Assembly: GCA_029964075.1 (NCBI GenBank) | Contig: CM057147.1 | Span: 14,653,513-14,717,512 of the forward strand | Length of the DNA stretch: 64,000 nt | From: Patiria pectinifera | Taxonomy: Eukaryota; Echinodermata; Asteroidea; Valvatida; Asterinidae | Direction of reading: 5' to 3' | Shown: in pieces, positions 21,400-33,300 of the stretch | How positions within the stretch are numbered: position 1 is the stretch's first letter | Layout: each line of letters starts with the position of its first letter | Made by a program: the position numbers and the translations under genes | The notes under the pieces: model-generated | The model's database searches: none | Seen by the model: only the letters and a program-made list of their open reading frames with translations | Told to the model about the DNA's origin: nothing

Positions 21400-22019
21400 C
21401 AGCCGCCCTTAACAACAGCTGTAGATGCATCACTGGCTGCCTAAAACCAACGGATGTGGACAGCTTGCATGTCTTGGCTGGTATTGCTCCACCAGGAGTT
21501 CGTAGATCAGCTGCCAGTAGATCTGAACGTAGTAGGCAAGTTGGAGACACCCGCCATCCCTGTCACTTCCATCACCCAGCCCCAAACCACCTGAAGTCAA
21601 GGAAAAGCTTCCTTCACACAGCCCAACCACCGTCACAGTCTCCTCAAGCAGCTAGACTAGCCTTGTGGGAAAATAAAGGCAGTGAGAGCCGCCACCACGA
21701 ACAGCTGCCAATCCCAACCAAGGAACAGCTACCACCTGGTCCCACGTGCGACCAGAAGACCTGGAAGTCCCTCAACAGGCCTCGTACAGGGATGGGCCGA
21801 TGCAAGACCAACATCAGCAAATGGGGCTATGCAGATTCGGCAGACACAGAATGTGCGTGTGGAACATCTGTACAATCCATGCCACACCTACTAAGATGCC
21901 CACTTCTTGGTGAACAGTGCTGCCCGGAAGATCTAGCGGTGGCAAACGAGAAGGCTGTTCGCTGTGCAGTGTGCAAGAGCCTGGCCGAACATTTGAAACA
22001 TAGATCTTCTTCTTCTTAG
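21400..22019 (+). pseudogene. 3' end of a non-LTR retrotransposon reverse transcriptase, fragment
   Basis: The open frame from about 21406 to the stop at 22019 encodes the C-terminal region typical of jockey/CR1-like polyproteins: TGCLKPT, VLAGIAPPGVRR, then LNRPRTGMGRCK, KWGYADS and a Cys/His cluster CACG..MPHLLRCPLL. The reverse transcriptase core is absent, so this is a 5'-truncated insertion. The last residues are a serine run encoded by a CTT repeat that is really the A-rich tail of the opposing copy. Confidence 0.8.
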
Positions 22020-22366
22020 CGTGTCCACAAACATCAAATGTACTTCAGCCATTGTTGGACGCATTTTTGGGCTATATCATTGTAGACTGCAAGGTCGTCT
22101 GCTGTGCACACTTGCTCCAAAACAGGACACTGGAGGAGATGCTGCATGGTCCGGGGTGCAGTTCTACAATCGCAGATTACATCTCCGGCAATATCCAGAT
22201 ATCCCCATTTCTGTAGGCTCACTTTGGAATGGCCCACTCCAGTCCTGAGGCGGTTGAGGCACTTCCTCTCAGTCCACTTGATGTCAGCTCCGGGTGGGAG
22301 CTCTTCCTGAGGCTTCAGTGCCAAGGAAGACCAGTTCCTCACTCCACTACCAGCAACCAGGCTCAT
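22003..22366 (-). pseudogene. Second non-LTR retrotransposon 3' end, opposite strand
   Basis: The minus-strand frame 22366-22034 encodes a homologous C-terminus (LNRLRTGVGHSK, LQKWGYLD, CDC..TMQHLLQCPVL). Its 3' flank on the minus strand runs into AAGAAGAAGAAG at 22003-22019. It faces the + strand fragment tail to tail. The two are related but diverged members of one family. Confidence 0.8.
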
Positions 22367-22563
22367 GTGGGAATCAAAGTTTGCAACATTGTGCTCCCTG
22401 CAAGAATTGTATACCTATACTCAACTGCTGACTACATCTTTGTATTATCAGTGCATGTGGTGATGTACAGAAACCAGACAAGACATCGCAGTCCAATCAC
22501 GTTGCAACTTGAGCGCGAAGTGAAGTCCCAACTCCCAAGTGACACAAGTATATATTCCATGCA

Positions 22564-22947
22564 TAAGGCCAAAAAAAAAAAAATAAGTCGGTCTCTGGTC
22601 AGCGCGCACGTCGATTTTAATCATGCGCGTCAATCTTTTTTTTTTTTCCAAAATGTTCCGCGGTAGCTCAAACAGCGCCCTCTATTGCCGCACCTCAATT
22701 TTTTTTTACCAAAGAGCACCAAGGAATGGGAAATTGCACCAAGGCAAATGATCGAGAGCACCAAGGCAAATTATGGAGGACACCAATGTACATGAGGACA
22801 CCAAAAAAGCAAACTAGTACCCCACCTTGTCTGTACAATCCAAGCTTGAAGAAAAAAAAAAAAAGCAAAAAAAAAAAAAGCCGCATTGCCGCGTCAATTC
22901 CGGAATTTGGTCTGACCAGAGACCAAATTTTTTTTTTGTGTGCCTAA
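22564..22947. mobile_element. TIR element, TAAGGCC-(A)n ends, copy 2
   Basis: Left end TAAGGCC, an A run, then GGTCTCTGGTCAG; right end CTGACCAGAGACC, a T run, then GTGTGCCTAA. It follows the same plan as 18896-19275. Internal A and T tracts and a GCGCGCACGTCGATT segment are present. It is non-coding. Confidence 0.78.
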
Positions 22948-22949
22948 TG

Positions 22950-23535
22950 TTAAGATATATTGTTGTCAATTCGGACTGAAGAAAATATATAAGATGTGTG
23001 CTACACAACTTCACAGCTTCAGTTTTGCTGAATTATCAGAAATGCTGACCCCAGCCTAGGATGTTACTCTTTCATACGTGTTCCACCGATGGATTGGGTT
23101 TTTAGTAGGGAAAAACAAAAATGAATACGACACGTTACTCCACTACAGAGTAATAGTTACTGTATTTAGGGTGATGTGAAGCTTCTACATGTATTTTATC
23201 GAAAATCACATCCAAGGTTTTTGTAGTGACAGAACACCAAAGAGATAAAAAAAAAAAAATCATACCGTCCTATTCAATTGATGGCAGCTTGAAATTGAGC
23301 CTGGGTGTGAAATGAAGGGTTCCTCAAATCTTCTCTTTTGAACTCTTTTTAAACCTCATGGTTTCAAGGGCCCGAATCTGTGCGAATCTGCCTCAATATG
23401 GGTCCGTTTTCTCTGCCAAGAACCTTGTGTGAGCCCAACGTTTATTGACTATAGTCTTCTAAAATGAATGAATGTTTCCAACCAAGGCCAAAGTTTGAGA
23501 TGAATGTGACGTTTGAAATATCCCTCATCAACTTT
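22950..23535. other. Intergenic DNA, nothing recognised
   Basis: AT-rich sequence between two MITEs, with no ORF of note, no RNA gene and no tandem array. Confidence 0.5.
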
Positions 23536-23539
23536 TTAA

Positions 23540-23945
23540 CCGTAACTCCCTAGGCCTTTTTGCTAGGATGTAGCCTCAATCCTGCCAAATCTTCCAATTG
23601 CAGCCTCATGAAAAAAATAACATATAGCCTCAATCCTGCAAGTTCCTCCATTATTTCTTGAATATGGTCCGTGCAGGGGTGACCACTGCCTGAACCATGC
23701 AAAATCCTGCGGCAGTGACTGTCAATATGTTGAGGCTTGGCCAGTGACATCCTGGAGCAGTACGGAGGATTCAAGCATAATCCAGGCCTATATATTTATG
23801 AAGGCTGAGCAAAAACAACACAAGGTCCGGCCCAAGACCTGGACAAAGTGCATCCTACGAAATCAGTAATGCACTTTTGCCATGTATTCCTCCAAATTCC
23901 TCCACTTTGGCAAAGAGGATTTTGAAGGATTCAGGGCGGTTAGGG
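23540..23945 (+). mobile_element. piggyBac-like MITE, copy 2, complete with TTAA on both sides
   Basis: 406 bp from CCGTAACTCCCTAGG to CGGTTAGGG, flanked by TTAA at 23536-23539 and 23946-23949. It is collinear with copies 1 and 3. The intact duplication makes it the reference copy here. Confidence 0.9.
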
Positions 23946-24191
23946 TTAAAAGTACTCTTGTATGCATCATTTCTTTAAAAAGGAGATATAGGGACACCCA
24001 CCATATCAAAACGTGTTGAGTGATGTGCAATTATTGATGATGATTAACGATTCTGTACAATACATTGCTAAATTAGTATAGCCTGATAAATTCACAATTG
24101 AAAAATGCATAATGTGTGGCCATGAAAACGCAAGGAGTGAACATTATGCAGTTGTTGGTGTAACTTACATTAAACTAGGAGGTGGACTGAT

Positions 24192-24518
24192 TTGCGTATA
24201 CTAAATAGGAAAGATACATTTAGTCTGGGATTTTTTGGACAATTTATGGTATGGTATCCAAGTCCATTAGAAGTCGGAGCAATAATGGCCATATGTATGG
24301 GAGTGGCTGGGCTTGCAACCGTAGCAAAATTGGGTACATCTCTGAGAATGGAAAGTGTTGTAAGCATATTAGTGTGTTGTCAGAATTTTCATTTTGAGAA
24401 CTCAGGATACAAATGGAAAACTTTTAGCTTTTATATTTTCAGTTGGGTATGTATGTATGTATTCATGGATATTTATAAGGTTCTGAACAAATTAATTTAT
24501 GATAGAATATTGTACTGA
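24192..24518 (+). other. 108-codon open frame, unrecognised
   Basis: An open frame with a hydrophobic stretch (about residues 27-45, rich in A, V, G and M). No family is recognised and there is no splice context that would join it to a neighbour. It could be chance or a relic of a membrane protein exon. Confidence 0.2.
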
Positions 24519-24679
24519 TCACAATTTTATATCTTAAGTTACACTTTTACCTTTAATACTTGCTGGGTCTGGTAGAGTAGATCTCAGACAATTGTAAAAC
24601 CTATTCGGTATTGGAATGTTTCAATCTTTGCTGGGAAAAACCCAGCGTAAATCTTTCAGAGTGACTGAAAATCTGTACA

Positions 24680-25395
24680 TAGATATATATATGCGCCAAG
24701 GACTCATGGTGAAACGTTATGATCCCTGCTAATTCTAATTATATAGCCGACATGCATATCCTTGTCATTTGATTGGTGAAACTCTCATCACGTGACATTC
24801 GTTATTGCTCCCATTCACGCCGGATCTCAAAAAGTACTATCCGCCCATGGGGAATGGGAAATACTATTTGAACAGTTTAGGATCATTCTTGCATGTGCAT
24901 GTTCAGCCAGCGTGCGTGGCGCAGCATATTGTCGCAAAGCCAGAGCCAGCCAGTGGGGTTCAAACATTTTCGTTTGGGAGGTGGTTTGGGGTGAAGAGAT
25001 AATTCCCATCAATTTCAATTTTGTAGTGACATAGATATAGATATATAGATATATATATGATCCCAGGACTCATGGTGAAACGTTATGATCCCTAAGCAAT
25101 CTAATTATATAAGATATATGCATATCCTTGTCATTTGATTGGTGAAACTCTCGTACTATCCGCCCATGGGGAATGGGAAATACTATTTGAACAGTTTAGG
25201 ATCATTCTTGTTCCAAGACGCGGTATTTAGTGTGTGCAAAGGCATGCTGGTGTGTGCGTTCAGCGTTGCGCGTATTGTTCCAATTGCTACAGAGTGGGGT
25301 TCAAATATTTTCGTGAAGTTGTGGTTTGGAAGAGAGAAATACATTTCCCATCAATTTTGTAGTGAAATAAAAGTTCAAATATATCAATATGACAA
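24680..25395 (+). repeat. Tandem duplication of about 370 bp containing the hairpin-element head (second family)
   Basis: GGACTCATGGTGAAACGTTA recurs at 24699 and 25067, CATATCCTTGTCATTTGATT at about 24756 and 25122, and GGGGAATGGGAAATACTATT at about 24849 and 25168. The first copy keeps ATTGGTGAAACTCTCATCACGTGAC; the second has lost about 40 bp including the CACGTG. A TATAGATA microsatellite lies at the join (about 25030-25060). Confidence 0.82.
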
Positions 25396-25444
25396 GGATC
25401 TATATGTCAGTTATATAAAACAAATATTGAATGGCTTTAAATTG

Positions 25445-25560
25445 TGAAATGGGATGAATATTATCGCTTGGTGAAATCTGGACTTTTCCAGTTCACTTGG
25501 CTTCGCCAAGTGAACTGGAAAAGTCCAGATTTTACCTTGCGATAATATTCCTCCCATTCC
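25445..25560. mobile_element. Terminal hairpin of the second element family
   Basis: About 56-bp arms, outer ends GGGATGAATATTATCG and CGATAATATTCCTCCC, capped by ACTTGGCTTCGCCAAGT. Mismatches occur only near the middle of the stem. It closes the right end of the duplicated unit starting at 25048, giving a head-plus-hairpin layout like the element at 16900. It is non-coding. Confidence 0.85.
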
Positions 25561-25564
25561 ACTC

Positions 25565-26235
25565 TGAGCCACTCAATATTTGTATAACATTAAATAGCTC
25601 TCATACTTCATAGTGGGCGTGGCCATGGGGGGGGGGAGTTTAACATGGGCTTATCTTGCTCCCTGACCCATTTACATAACACTGAATGGTTCTTGAGTCA
25701 GGAGTGCTGAATCATGGTAAACACATAGCAACCGATGAAAGCACACGTGCTGATGAAAAGATGTTTTCGTCAGCTTGGCTGACCATGACATAATACTGCC
25801 CACACCTATATTTATTTAGAGTGAGGGTTGTTGTAGGGGGTACTTTTTTGGGGGGGGGGTTGTTTCAATTTTGAATGGCAGGTTTGCAGCTGGATGGAAA
25901 CCTGGGAAAAATAGGGGTCGCGTGAAATGTGCTACTTGAGATGTAAGTAAACTTCAGTCTTTGTTGGTGGGTGATGGAATGGTCTTTGAAACCTTCAGCG
26001 TAAAGCCTCGGTATTAACATCATGTAAACGTGTATGAGAAGCTGAGCAAATTTGTGGCAAATCATTACGCTACAATTTAACAGACGTTCATTCATTCCAA
26101 GCCAACACAAATTTGCTTAATGCTACAGTATCAACTGGCATTTTAACGCTGTACTGAAAGAGCTGGTAACAAAATAAAAACCTAGTTTCACTTGAATGCA
26201 TCATCTGCAAGAAACCGTAAAAACGTAACTTGTTG
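25565..26235. other. Intergenic DNA with no clear feature
   Basis: It contains G runs at 25629 and 25850 and short unconvincing ORFs. No element with ends is visible. Confidence 0.45.
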
Positions 26236-26239
26236 GTAC

Positions 26240-26379
26240 CAGGCATGCAACTAGGGGAAAACAATGAGGAAACTCCAAACCACACAAGACTTTGTACAGT
26301 AATTTTCAATTTGTAATGGCATTCATGAGAAGTAAAAAAACAAGGAAATCAGCAGATCCGAGACAAAGTTGCATGCCTG
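26240..26379 (-). mobile_element. MITE (GTTGCATGCCTG type), copy 5, inverted
   Basis: Terminal CAGGCATGCAACT and AGTTGCATGCCTG, with the interior in reverse orientation to the copy at 18561. It is 140 bp with clean ends. The flanks (GTTGGTAC and TTGTAATG) are only partly alike. Confidence 0.83.
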
Positions 26380-26543
26380 TTGTAATGGGTCACAACATGA
26401 ATGTATCTGCTTGGGTAGCATGCACACAGATATCACAGCAAAGTACATGTACGTTTATCTCTGTACCATTAAGCATGGGTTAAAAACATCTGTATGGTAA
26501 AAAAAAAAACAAGTGCGAGTGCACAATAAGCTCTGGCCGTCTT

Positions 26544-27043
26544 NNNNNNNNNNNNNNNNNNNNNNNNNNNNNNNNNNNNNNNNNNNNNNNNNNNNNNNNN
26601 NNNNNNNNNNNNNNNNNNNNNNNNNNNNNNNNNNNNNNNNNNNNNNNNNNNNNNNNNNNNNNNNNNNNNNNNNNNNNNNNNNNNNNNNNNNNNNNNNNNN
26701 NNNNNNNNNNNNNNNNNNNNNNNNNNNNNNNNNNNNNNNNNNNNNNNNNNNNNNNNNNNNNNNNNNNNNNNNNNNNNNNNNNNNNNNNNNNNNNNNNNNN
26801 NNNNNNNNNNNNNNNNNNNNNNNNNNNNNNNNNNNNNNNNNNNNNNNNNNNNNNNNNNNNNNNNNNNNNNNNNNNNNNNNNNNNNNNNNNNNNNNNNNNN
26901 NNNNNNNNNNNNNNNNNNNNNNNNNNNNNNNNNNNNNNNNNNNNNNNNNNNNNNNNNNNNNNNNNNNNNNNNNNNNNNNNNNNNNNNNNNNNNNNNNNNN
27001 NNNNNNNNNNNNNNNNNNNNNNNNNNNNNNNNNNNNNNNNNNN
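26544..27043. other. Assembly gap (500 N)
   Basis: Exactly 500 N, so the length is probably a placeholder. The missing N-terminal paxillin exons could lie here. The two long ORFs crossing it are artefacts. Confidence 0.99.
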
Positions 27044-27721
27044 TGCCTGAGAGCCAGTCAATACCTACTTAAAAGCCCCTAGATCATGTTCCCTGACCTT
27101 TCGCGACCCTTGACCTCATGATGTCAATGTTCTCACGTACGGACTATGTGTGGTATGTGCGGTTGTCTGCCATCATGGTCTGTATCGTCACAACAATACC
27201 GGCTGTGTTGGAGACAGCGGTTTGGTTATTTGAGAGCCGTCACAGGCATGTTTGGGGGGATGTTTGGAATTCATCTGAGGTTTCTGGTTTACTGTGAGTG
27301 TTCTGACTGAGTGAAAAACAGGACAACCACAAAATTCCATCCAGAACATTTTTTTCTTTTCCAAAACTGAATGAGTTCAAGAATGGCAAATTTAAACCAA
27401 GGAAGAAAAAAACATTTGAAAAAAATGTACTTCTCGTTTGTCAGACTCTGTCCATAGCAAAGAGCCTTCTGAAACGAAAGTAAAACTGCATTTCCACGTG
27501 AATATTGTTTTTACAAATTGCATGTTTTAAAAGGGAATGTTTATGTAACGATTGTGAAACTAGCTTGCATGTTTCTTTCGCAAAAAAAGACATCGGAAAC
27601 ACCTCATGCAGTTTTTATTTTCAATGGAAATGTTGCTTGCGGGAAATGTTAGGCACTATATTCTCATAGCTGGTGAGAAAAAAATCAGGAACTTACTTTG
27701 GTGGGACTCGAACCCTAAACT

Positions 27722-28125
27722 ACTAATAATAATAATGTGTGGTGTTTATACAGGGCTTTCCACCAAAGCTATGTGCCGTACGTAGGTCTCAAAGCGTGTC
27801 ATAGTTACAGTTATTAGCCCTGTTCATCTAGACTTGATGACAAGTCGTTAGATAGTGTGTTTTGTCCGTGAACTTCAGTCTAACTCCAGACTTGGCACCA
27901 AGTCTACTGTTCATCAGGCCATGAGACCACTTTTCTGCAGATGAGATCAGCGCAATCTGGTCTCTACCCTTACATGCACCCATTTATACTCCTGGGTGGA
28001 GGGAGGCAATTGTAGTGAAATGTCTTGCCCAAGGACTCAAGCACCGTGTTCCCCGTCAGGGTCTGAACCCAAGTACCATGGCACATGGATGGAACACTGT
28101 AACCATTGTACCATGGTGCTAAACT
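27722..28125 (-). mobile_element. tRNA-derived SINE, minus strand
   Basis: On the minus strand the head near 28125-28050 has a B box GGTTCAGACCC, followed by GGGCAAGACATTTC and a long body, and ends at (ATT)n (TAATAATAATAAT on the + strand at 27722). A second reversed B box (GGGTTCGAGTCCCACC) at about 27700-27716 belongs to another relic. The body differs from the SINE at 16271. Confidence 0.75.
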
Positions 28126-28212
28126 ACCTGCTTACTAAATACAAATATTCTCACCACTCTGTAATTAAAATTGAATTTCAACAATTGCATGTACCGGTAC
28201 GTGTACCTTTAA

Positions 28213-28728
28213 AGGGAATGTACATCATTGGCTTTTGCTGTAATTTTCAGAAATGAACTATTTGAGGGGTTAGTATTTATAGATCAAATATTGTTACACT
28301 GACAAGTTTTGTGTTCGAAAATGCTGGAAAAACCAGGAAAAACAAAAATGTTTAAGTAGTCTGGTTCCCTGACTCCACTTAAGATAAAATGGATCAATTT
28401 ATAGATGCCAGAAAACTGTATGGTAAAGGGAACCAGTCTAGCTGGGCTGTATCTGTCCATGAACATGTAACCAATAGCAAACAACATTTGGACTGAAAAA
28501 AGGGTAAATTTGGAGCAGTAATTGAAAAATAGTTAAGTTTTTCCAACGGTGGTCGGTGGACCACCGTTGGAAATATATACAACAATACAATTTTCTTGAA
28601 AATGACTTCACACCAGGTGCCATAATTTTACAGGATGCTTTAGACTGTCATTTACCAACATCCTAGTAAGGTATTTCGTAAAACTTGGTAGATTTATTTT
28701 TGATGTTTGCAAATGTTGTATATTCCCT
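28213..28728. mobile_element. TTAA-flanked TIR element with AGGGAATRTACA ends
   Basis: AGGGAATGTACA at the left and TGTATATTCCCT at the right, each preceded or followed by TTAA (28209-28212 and 28729-28732). It is 516 bp and non-coding. It includes a perfect 15-bp hairpin with a GGTG loop (TTTCCAACGGTGGTC, 28538-28571 region). The right 120 bp recurs at 35911-36032 in paxillin. It is a piggyBac- or Kolobok-like candidate by the TTAA rule. Confidence 0.72.
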
Positions 28729-29576
28729 TTAACCTGGATGTTGTGCCCATGGCAAAGGTCTTACCACAATTTTTTAGTCAGGGTGGGCAAAGTTGGTTGG
28801 TAATTCTCAATTACAGTATGCGTGGTGAGACCCTTGACATCTATGGTCATGATTTCATGTTTATTTCCTTCCCAACCCCGACCCTGAATGATGTCTTTCC
28901 TGGCTTCCTGTTGACCGTATCTGTCTTTGCCCTCTTCCTGTCCATGTGGTAATCCAGCTACGGGATGTACTTCTCTTGTTCCAATTTATATTTATTTCAG
29001 TTTTATACGAAGGTGTTTTCGGTTTTGTATTCAGGAAAATGGGGTCAGATAAACTTGAGTAAATAGAGAAACCATAGGTGGTAACGGAAGTGTGGATGTT
29101 ACGTTAAGGAGATTTGCTTTGATTTGTTTGCTTTCATTTGCTTTGATTTACATGTACATTGCCTTTGTTGGTATCTTGCCAGTTTTGACCACACCTCCCC
29201 CCCCCCCCAAAAAAAAAATTGGATATGTTCGCAAATAGCTCAGGTATTTCCAGGATTAAAACTGTTTTTATTTTCAAACAAATACCTGTCATGCTTGTGA
29301 TCAGTTTTTGAAAATTTTAAGTTCGTAAATGTATTGCTTGTAAAAACTTCAATACCAGCTATATGTGCTACCCAGTATCTGTGTCAAATCTCCAACGTAA
29401 ACGTTGTGCTTCAAGTATTTATTGGAGTGTTGCGGCCATTCCATACTTCGCACAAAAGAAAAGGCGAACACAAGTACGTTTTCAGTTGTGAATTCAGTTG
29501 TAAATTTGCAACAGTTGAACATATTTCAACTGATGACTGTGTTGTGACTTCAAAATTCGCTTCATTTAAATATCAT

Positions 29577-30277
29577 AACTCCGGCCAAGTCGGCACTCTC
29601 GGGACCCGGAAATTTGTGACGACTTACGCGAATGCCGACATCTGCTGTAAGTCGTCATTTTGCCGACTTACATGAATGGCCTTTTTGCACATATGATTCA
29701 TTGCACTAAGTGGCTTCCATTTCCCCTGGTTTATCTCCTTAATGCTTGAGTTGATTCCAGCAAATTAATCCTCAAATTTTATCATCATGGGCTCGGGTAT
29801 TGATAGTGGAGACCACGTATACATAGTAATACACGTACGTGTACAGTAACGAATTAAATGCGTGCGTGGTATTGACTGCATCATTCAATAAGACGACCCC
29901 CAAAATGGACAGAGTGCATGCGTACAGGACTAGAGGGGGTACTGATATTGATATGCTCACGATGCAGCGATCACACGGGCCGTGCCAAACCACTTTTCAC
30001 TTGACAATTCTTGCCAACCGCATTGCAGCATGGCGGTAGGAAGTCGAAGCCAATGCGTGATCTTTTTTGAATGCTGACTTACACAAGTATTTTGTCATGC
30101 TTTTTATAGAAATTGGACCGAGAGTAATACGACGACTTGAGCGGAATTTGCGACTTATAAAAGCTGACTTAGAAATAAAAAATTTCAATGGAAACGCATT
30201 ACCCACAATCTGGACTTTTGTCAGACGACCGACTTGAGCGATTTGGCGAGTAGTACGATGTCAACTTGGCCGGAGTT
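29577..30277. mobile_element. TIR element with AACTCCGGCCAAGT ends
   Basis: AACTCCGGCCAAGT (29577-29590) faces ACTTGGCCGGAGTT (30264-30277). The interior repeats GACTTAC and CGACTTG words on both sides. It is about 700 bp, non-coding, and ends 78 bp before the paxillin exon at 30356. The termini resemble those of Tc1/mariner- or pogo-type MITEs. Confidence 0.6.
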
Positions 30278-30355
30278 TACTGTACGTACGAAGTGGCACT
30301 GGGCTTTTCAAAGTAGCCAATTAGAACCTTTGGAATTTTCTTGCTTCACTTCCAG

Positions 30356-33300
30356 GTCTCCGGTGCCCAGCCTGCACCAGCCGCCGTCCGCGTCAGCAAC
30401 GAGCCCAGCTATGCCAAGCCCCATCAAGTGGGGGCCCAGCCCCGCCCCTCCCAACCAGCCCAGGACGGGAGCTCCGCCCCTAGGGGAACCCAGCTGGACT
30501 CCATGCTGGGTCATCTTGGGTCTGACGTCAGTCGGCAGGGCGTCAGTACGGTGACCAAGGGATCCTGTGCTGCTTGCCAGAAACAGATCATAGGACAGGT
30601 AGGATTGAACGGAGTTTGTTAACTTGCTGCACGTGCAGTGAATAAGGGAATAAATGTGTGCTCCGGAGGTTTTTATCACTCTGTTTAATACCACTTAGAG
30701 TCTGGGTGCTGATAATTACCCGAGCCGGAGGCGAGGGTAATTATCAGCACTCTAAGTATTAAACTGAAGTGATAAATACCGACCGAGCACACATTTATTC
30801 CCATTCATAAATACCTTTTCGGTAAAAAAAGATCAAACAATTCGTTAAAAAAATCCTGATTTTGTTCAGCAAGTTCACTTCATGCTTTTTGAAACATCCC
30901 TCTAGCAAAATAATGGAATGTTCAGCTGGCCAGTAAGATGTAAACAACCCTTTTATGGACGCGATGTCGCGCAGAACGCATCTGGGGCGTTGCGTTTTGA
31001 ATTTAGAACTATAAAATTCTGACTCGCTGGTAGTGTTGCGCATGCCTACGTGAGGACTGTGAACGTTCAACCAATAAAACGGTAAGAGGCACTGGATTTT
31101 TAGGAGTCCACATTTTATGTGACACTGGAAAAGTGTTTAAGACCAGCTAGCCATGTCTTTATCATCCGTTTAAGACCGGCCACGTGACGGGCTCTCGACC
31201 AATAGGAATGCGTAAACTGTCCTAGGTATTTATGAATGCAAATTGAAACTAAATCCTCGGTGTTTTTGTTCTTCAGTCCTCCAAATCCACCACTTTGCAG
31301 AAATCCAATGGTGACACAATCTGTGTACTCGTTAAGTTCATGTCCCTGCAACTGATTGCGTGAGACTTTGTGCTATCATAACTTTACTCCACATATGCCA
31401 CATTTTATTGCACACATGGGGCACCGTTTCACATTGCCCAACATTTTAGGTATGACTTATGCTAAAGATGTGATGTTTAATGTTTAAACTTTAAACATTT
31501 ATATAAAAAAAAATCCCAAATCCATTTACAAATTGTCCTATACGTTTAAACGAAACCCAAATTATAAAAGGGACCTACGACATGCGATCTTCTTTTGAGT
31601 TAAACAAACACAGCACAAACAATTAACAATGTTTTCAAACCTATTTAATTTACAAAACCGTAGAAGCTCCGCATTGCTTGATTACGCCACTTTTTTGAAA
31701 AAAAATTCCAAATCCATTTACAAATTGTCCTATACGTTTAAACGAAACCCGAATTATAAAAGGGACCTACGACATGCGATCTTCTTTTGAGTTAAACAAA
31801 CACAGCACAAATAATTAACATTGTTTTCAAACCTATTTAATTTACAAAACCGTAGAAGCTCTGCAGTGCTTGATTACACCACTTCTTTGGGTGTGTACAA
31901 AGTCTATGGAGAGTTGAGTGCATTTTCTATTAGTCTCTGACAAAATTGGAAATGTTTCTCACTCCCAGATTCATGTCTTTTGAACATTTTTGCAAAGATT
32001 GACCTTCATTGAGATAAGATAAGATTTTAAAAAGTGGCGTCAGGATGCAACATTCTTTCCGATACAAGAAACTCACAGCTTTGTTTTCAATGTAAATGAA
32101 TTGCTGTTTAACCCACGACAAAGCATTTACTGTTGTCACAGGATTACGAAGAAATCAGATAAATTTATGACCAAAACAGCTGGCGGAGGTGATTCAACGA
32201 CTGTTTCGTGATCGAATAGAAATCAAACACAAACAGACGTCGTCCAAGATGTTTGAATTCCACTTGAGTATAAGTACGAATCCAAGAACTATTGCTCCTT
32301 AGTTGTTTTTAACTAAGTTGTTATGAGGATTAGTGAAGCCAAAATACTTGAGACAATTACTGTAGAGCTCTCTCATGAATAAGAGAAATTGCTTTTCTAT
32401 AACTGCATGTCTTCTCAACTAAATCCCCCATTTACATTTAACTCCCCACACTTTCAACCCCAACACAAATACGCCCTACCCGATCTATGATCGGGTAAAT
32501 CAGCTTGTGCTATAATAAAGCTGACTTTGTTCTGTCCATTCTGATCACATTATTGTTGTGGACTTTTCTTCAGATTGTGACTGCCCTAGGCCAGACGTGG
32601 CATCCCGAGCATTTTGTCTGCTCTCACTGTCAGGTGGAACTAGGCACGAAGAGTTTCTTTGAGAGAGAGGGTCAGGCTTACTGTGAGGCCGACTACCAGA
32701 ATATCTTCTCTCCACGCTGTGCCTACTGCAATGGCCCTATACTAGACGTGAGTACAGAGTAACCCAACCGCTGCAATTTAACCCTAACTCCCTAGGCCTT
32801 TTTGCTAGGATATAGCCTCAATCCTGCAAAATCCTCCAATTGGCCTCAGGGCAATTCCACGGTAACGGAAGGACGTTGTCACTCATTAAACAAAATTTCA
32901 AATGTGTGTATCACAGACACTGTTCATAGTTACAGCAAACAAATGTCACAATTGTATTGCTATAATGCTACCTTCAATTTCCACACTTTTGGGGGGCATG
33001 AATACCTCTCGTTTATGAATTATGAATATTAATGAGGTCGGTAACGGAAGGACGGTAAAACGGACAAGGTTTTTTTCAACTTACTCGCGTTTTGCGTAAA
33101 CTCTGTGAATTTTATGGGCCAATTATATTTTAAAGGTAAGAAATGGAATCCCTGAAGCTTTATCTATACTATACCGCCTTTCATTTGACTTTAAGTGTTT
33201 CGGTTATATAATTACAACGTTTTAAGCAGATTATGATTTCTAAAAATTAATGTGGCCTGACGTTGCGAACTTAGCAAGTTCTTCTTCAGAGGCTAAAACA

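Noticed and set aside
26480..27082. Open frames of about 190 codons on both strands
   Set aside because: They are made almost wholly of N from the assembly gap.
28707..28952. 81-codon frame with a hydrophobic C-terminus
   Set aside because: The 5' part lies in a TTAA-flanked element and there is no recognisable family or splice context.
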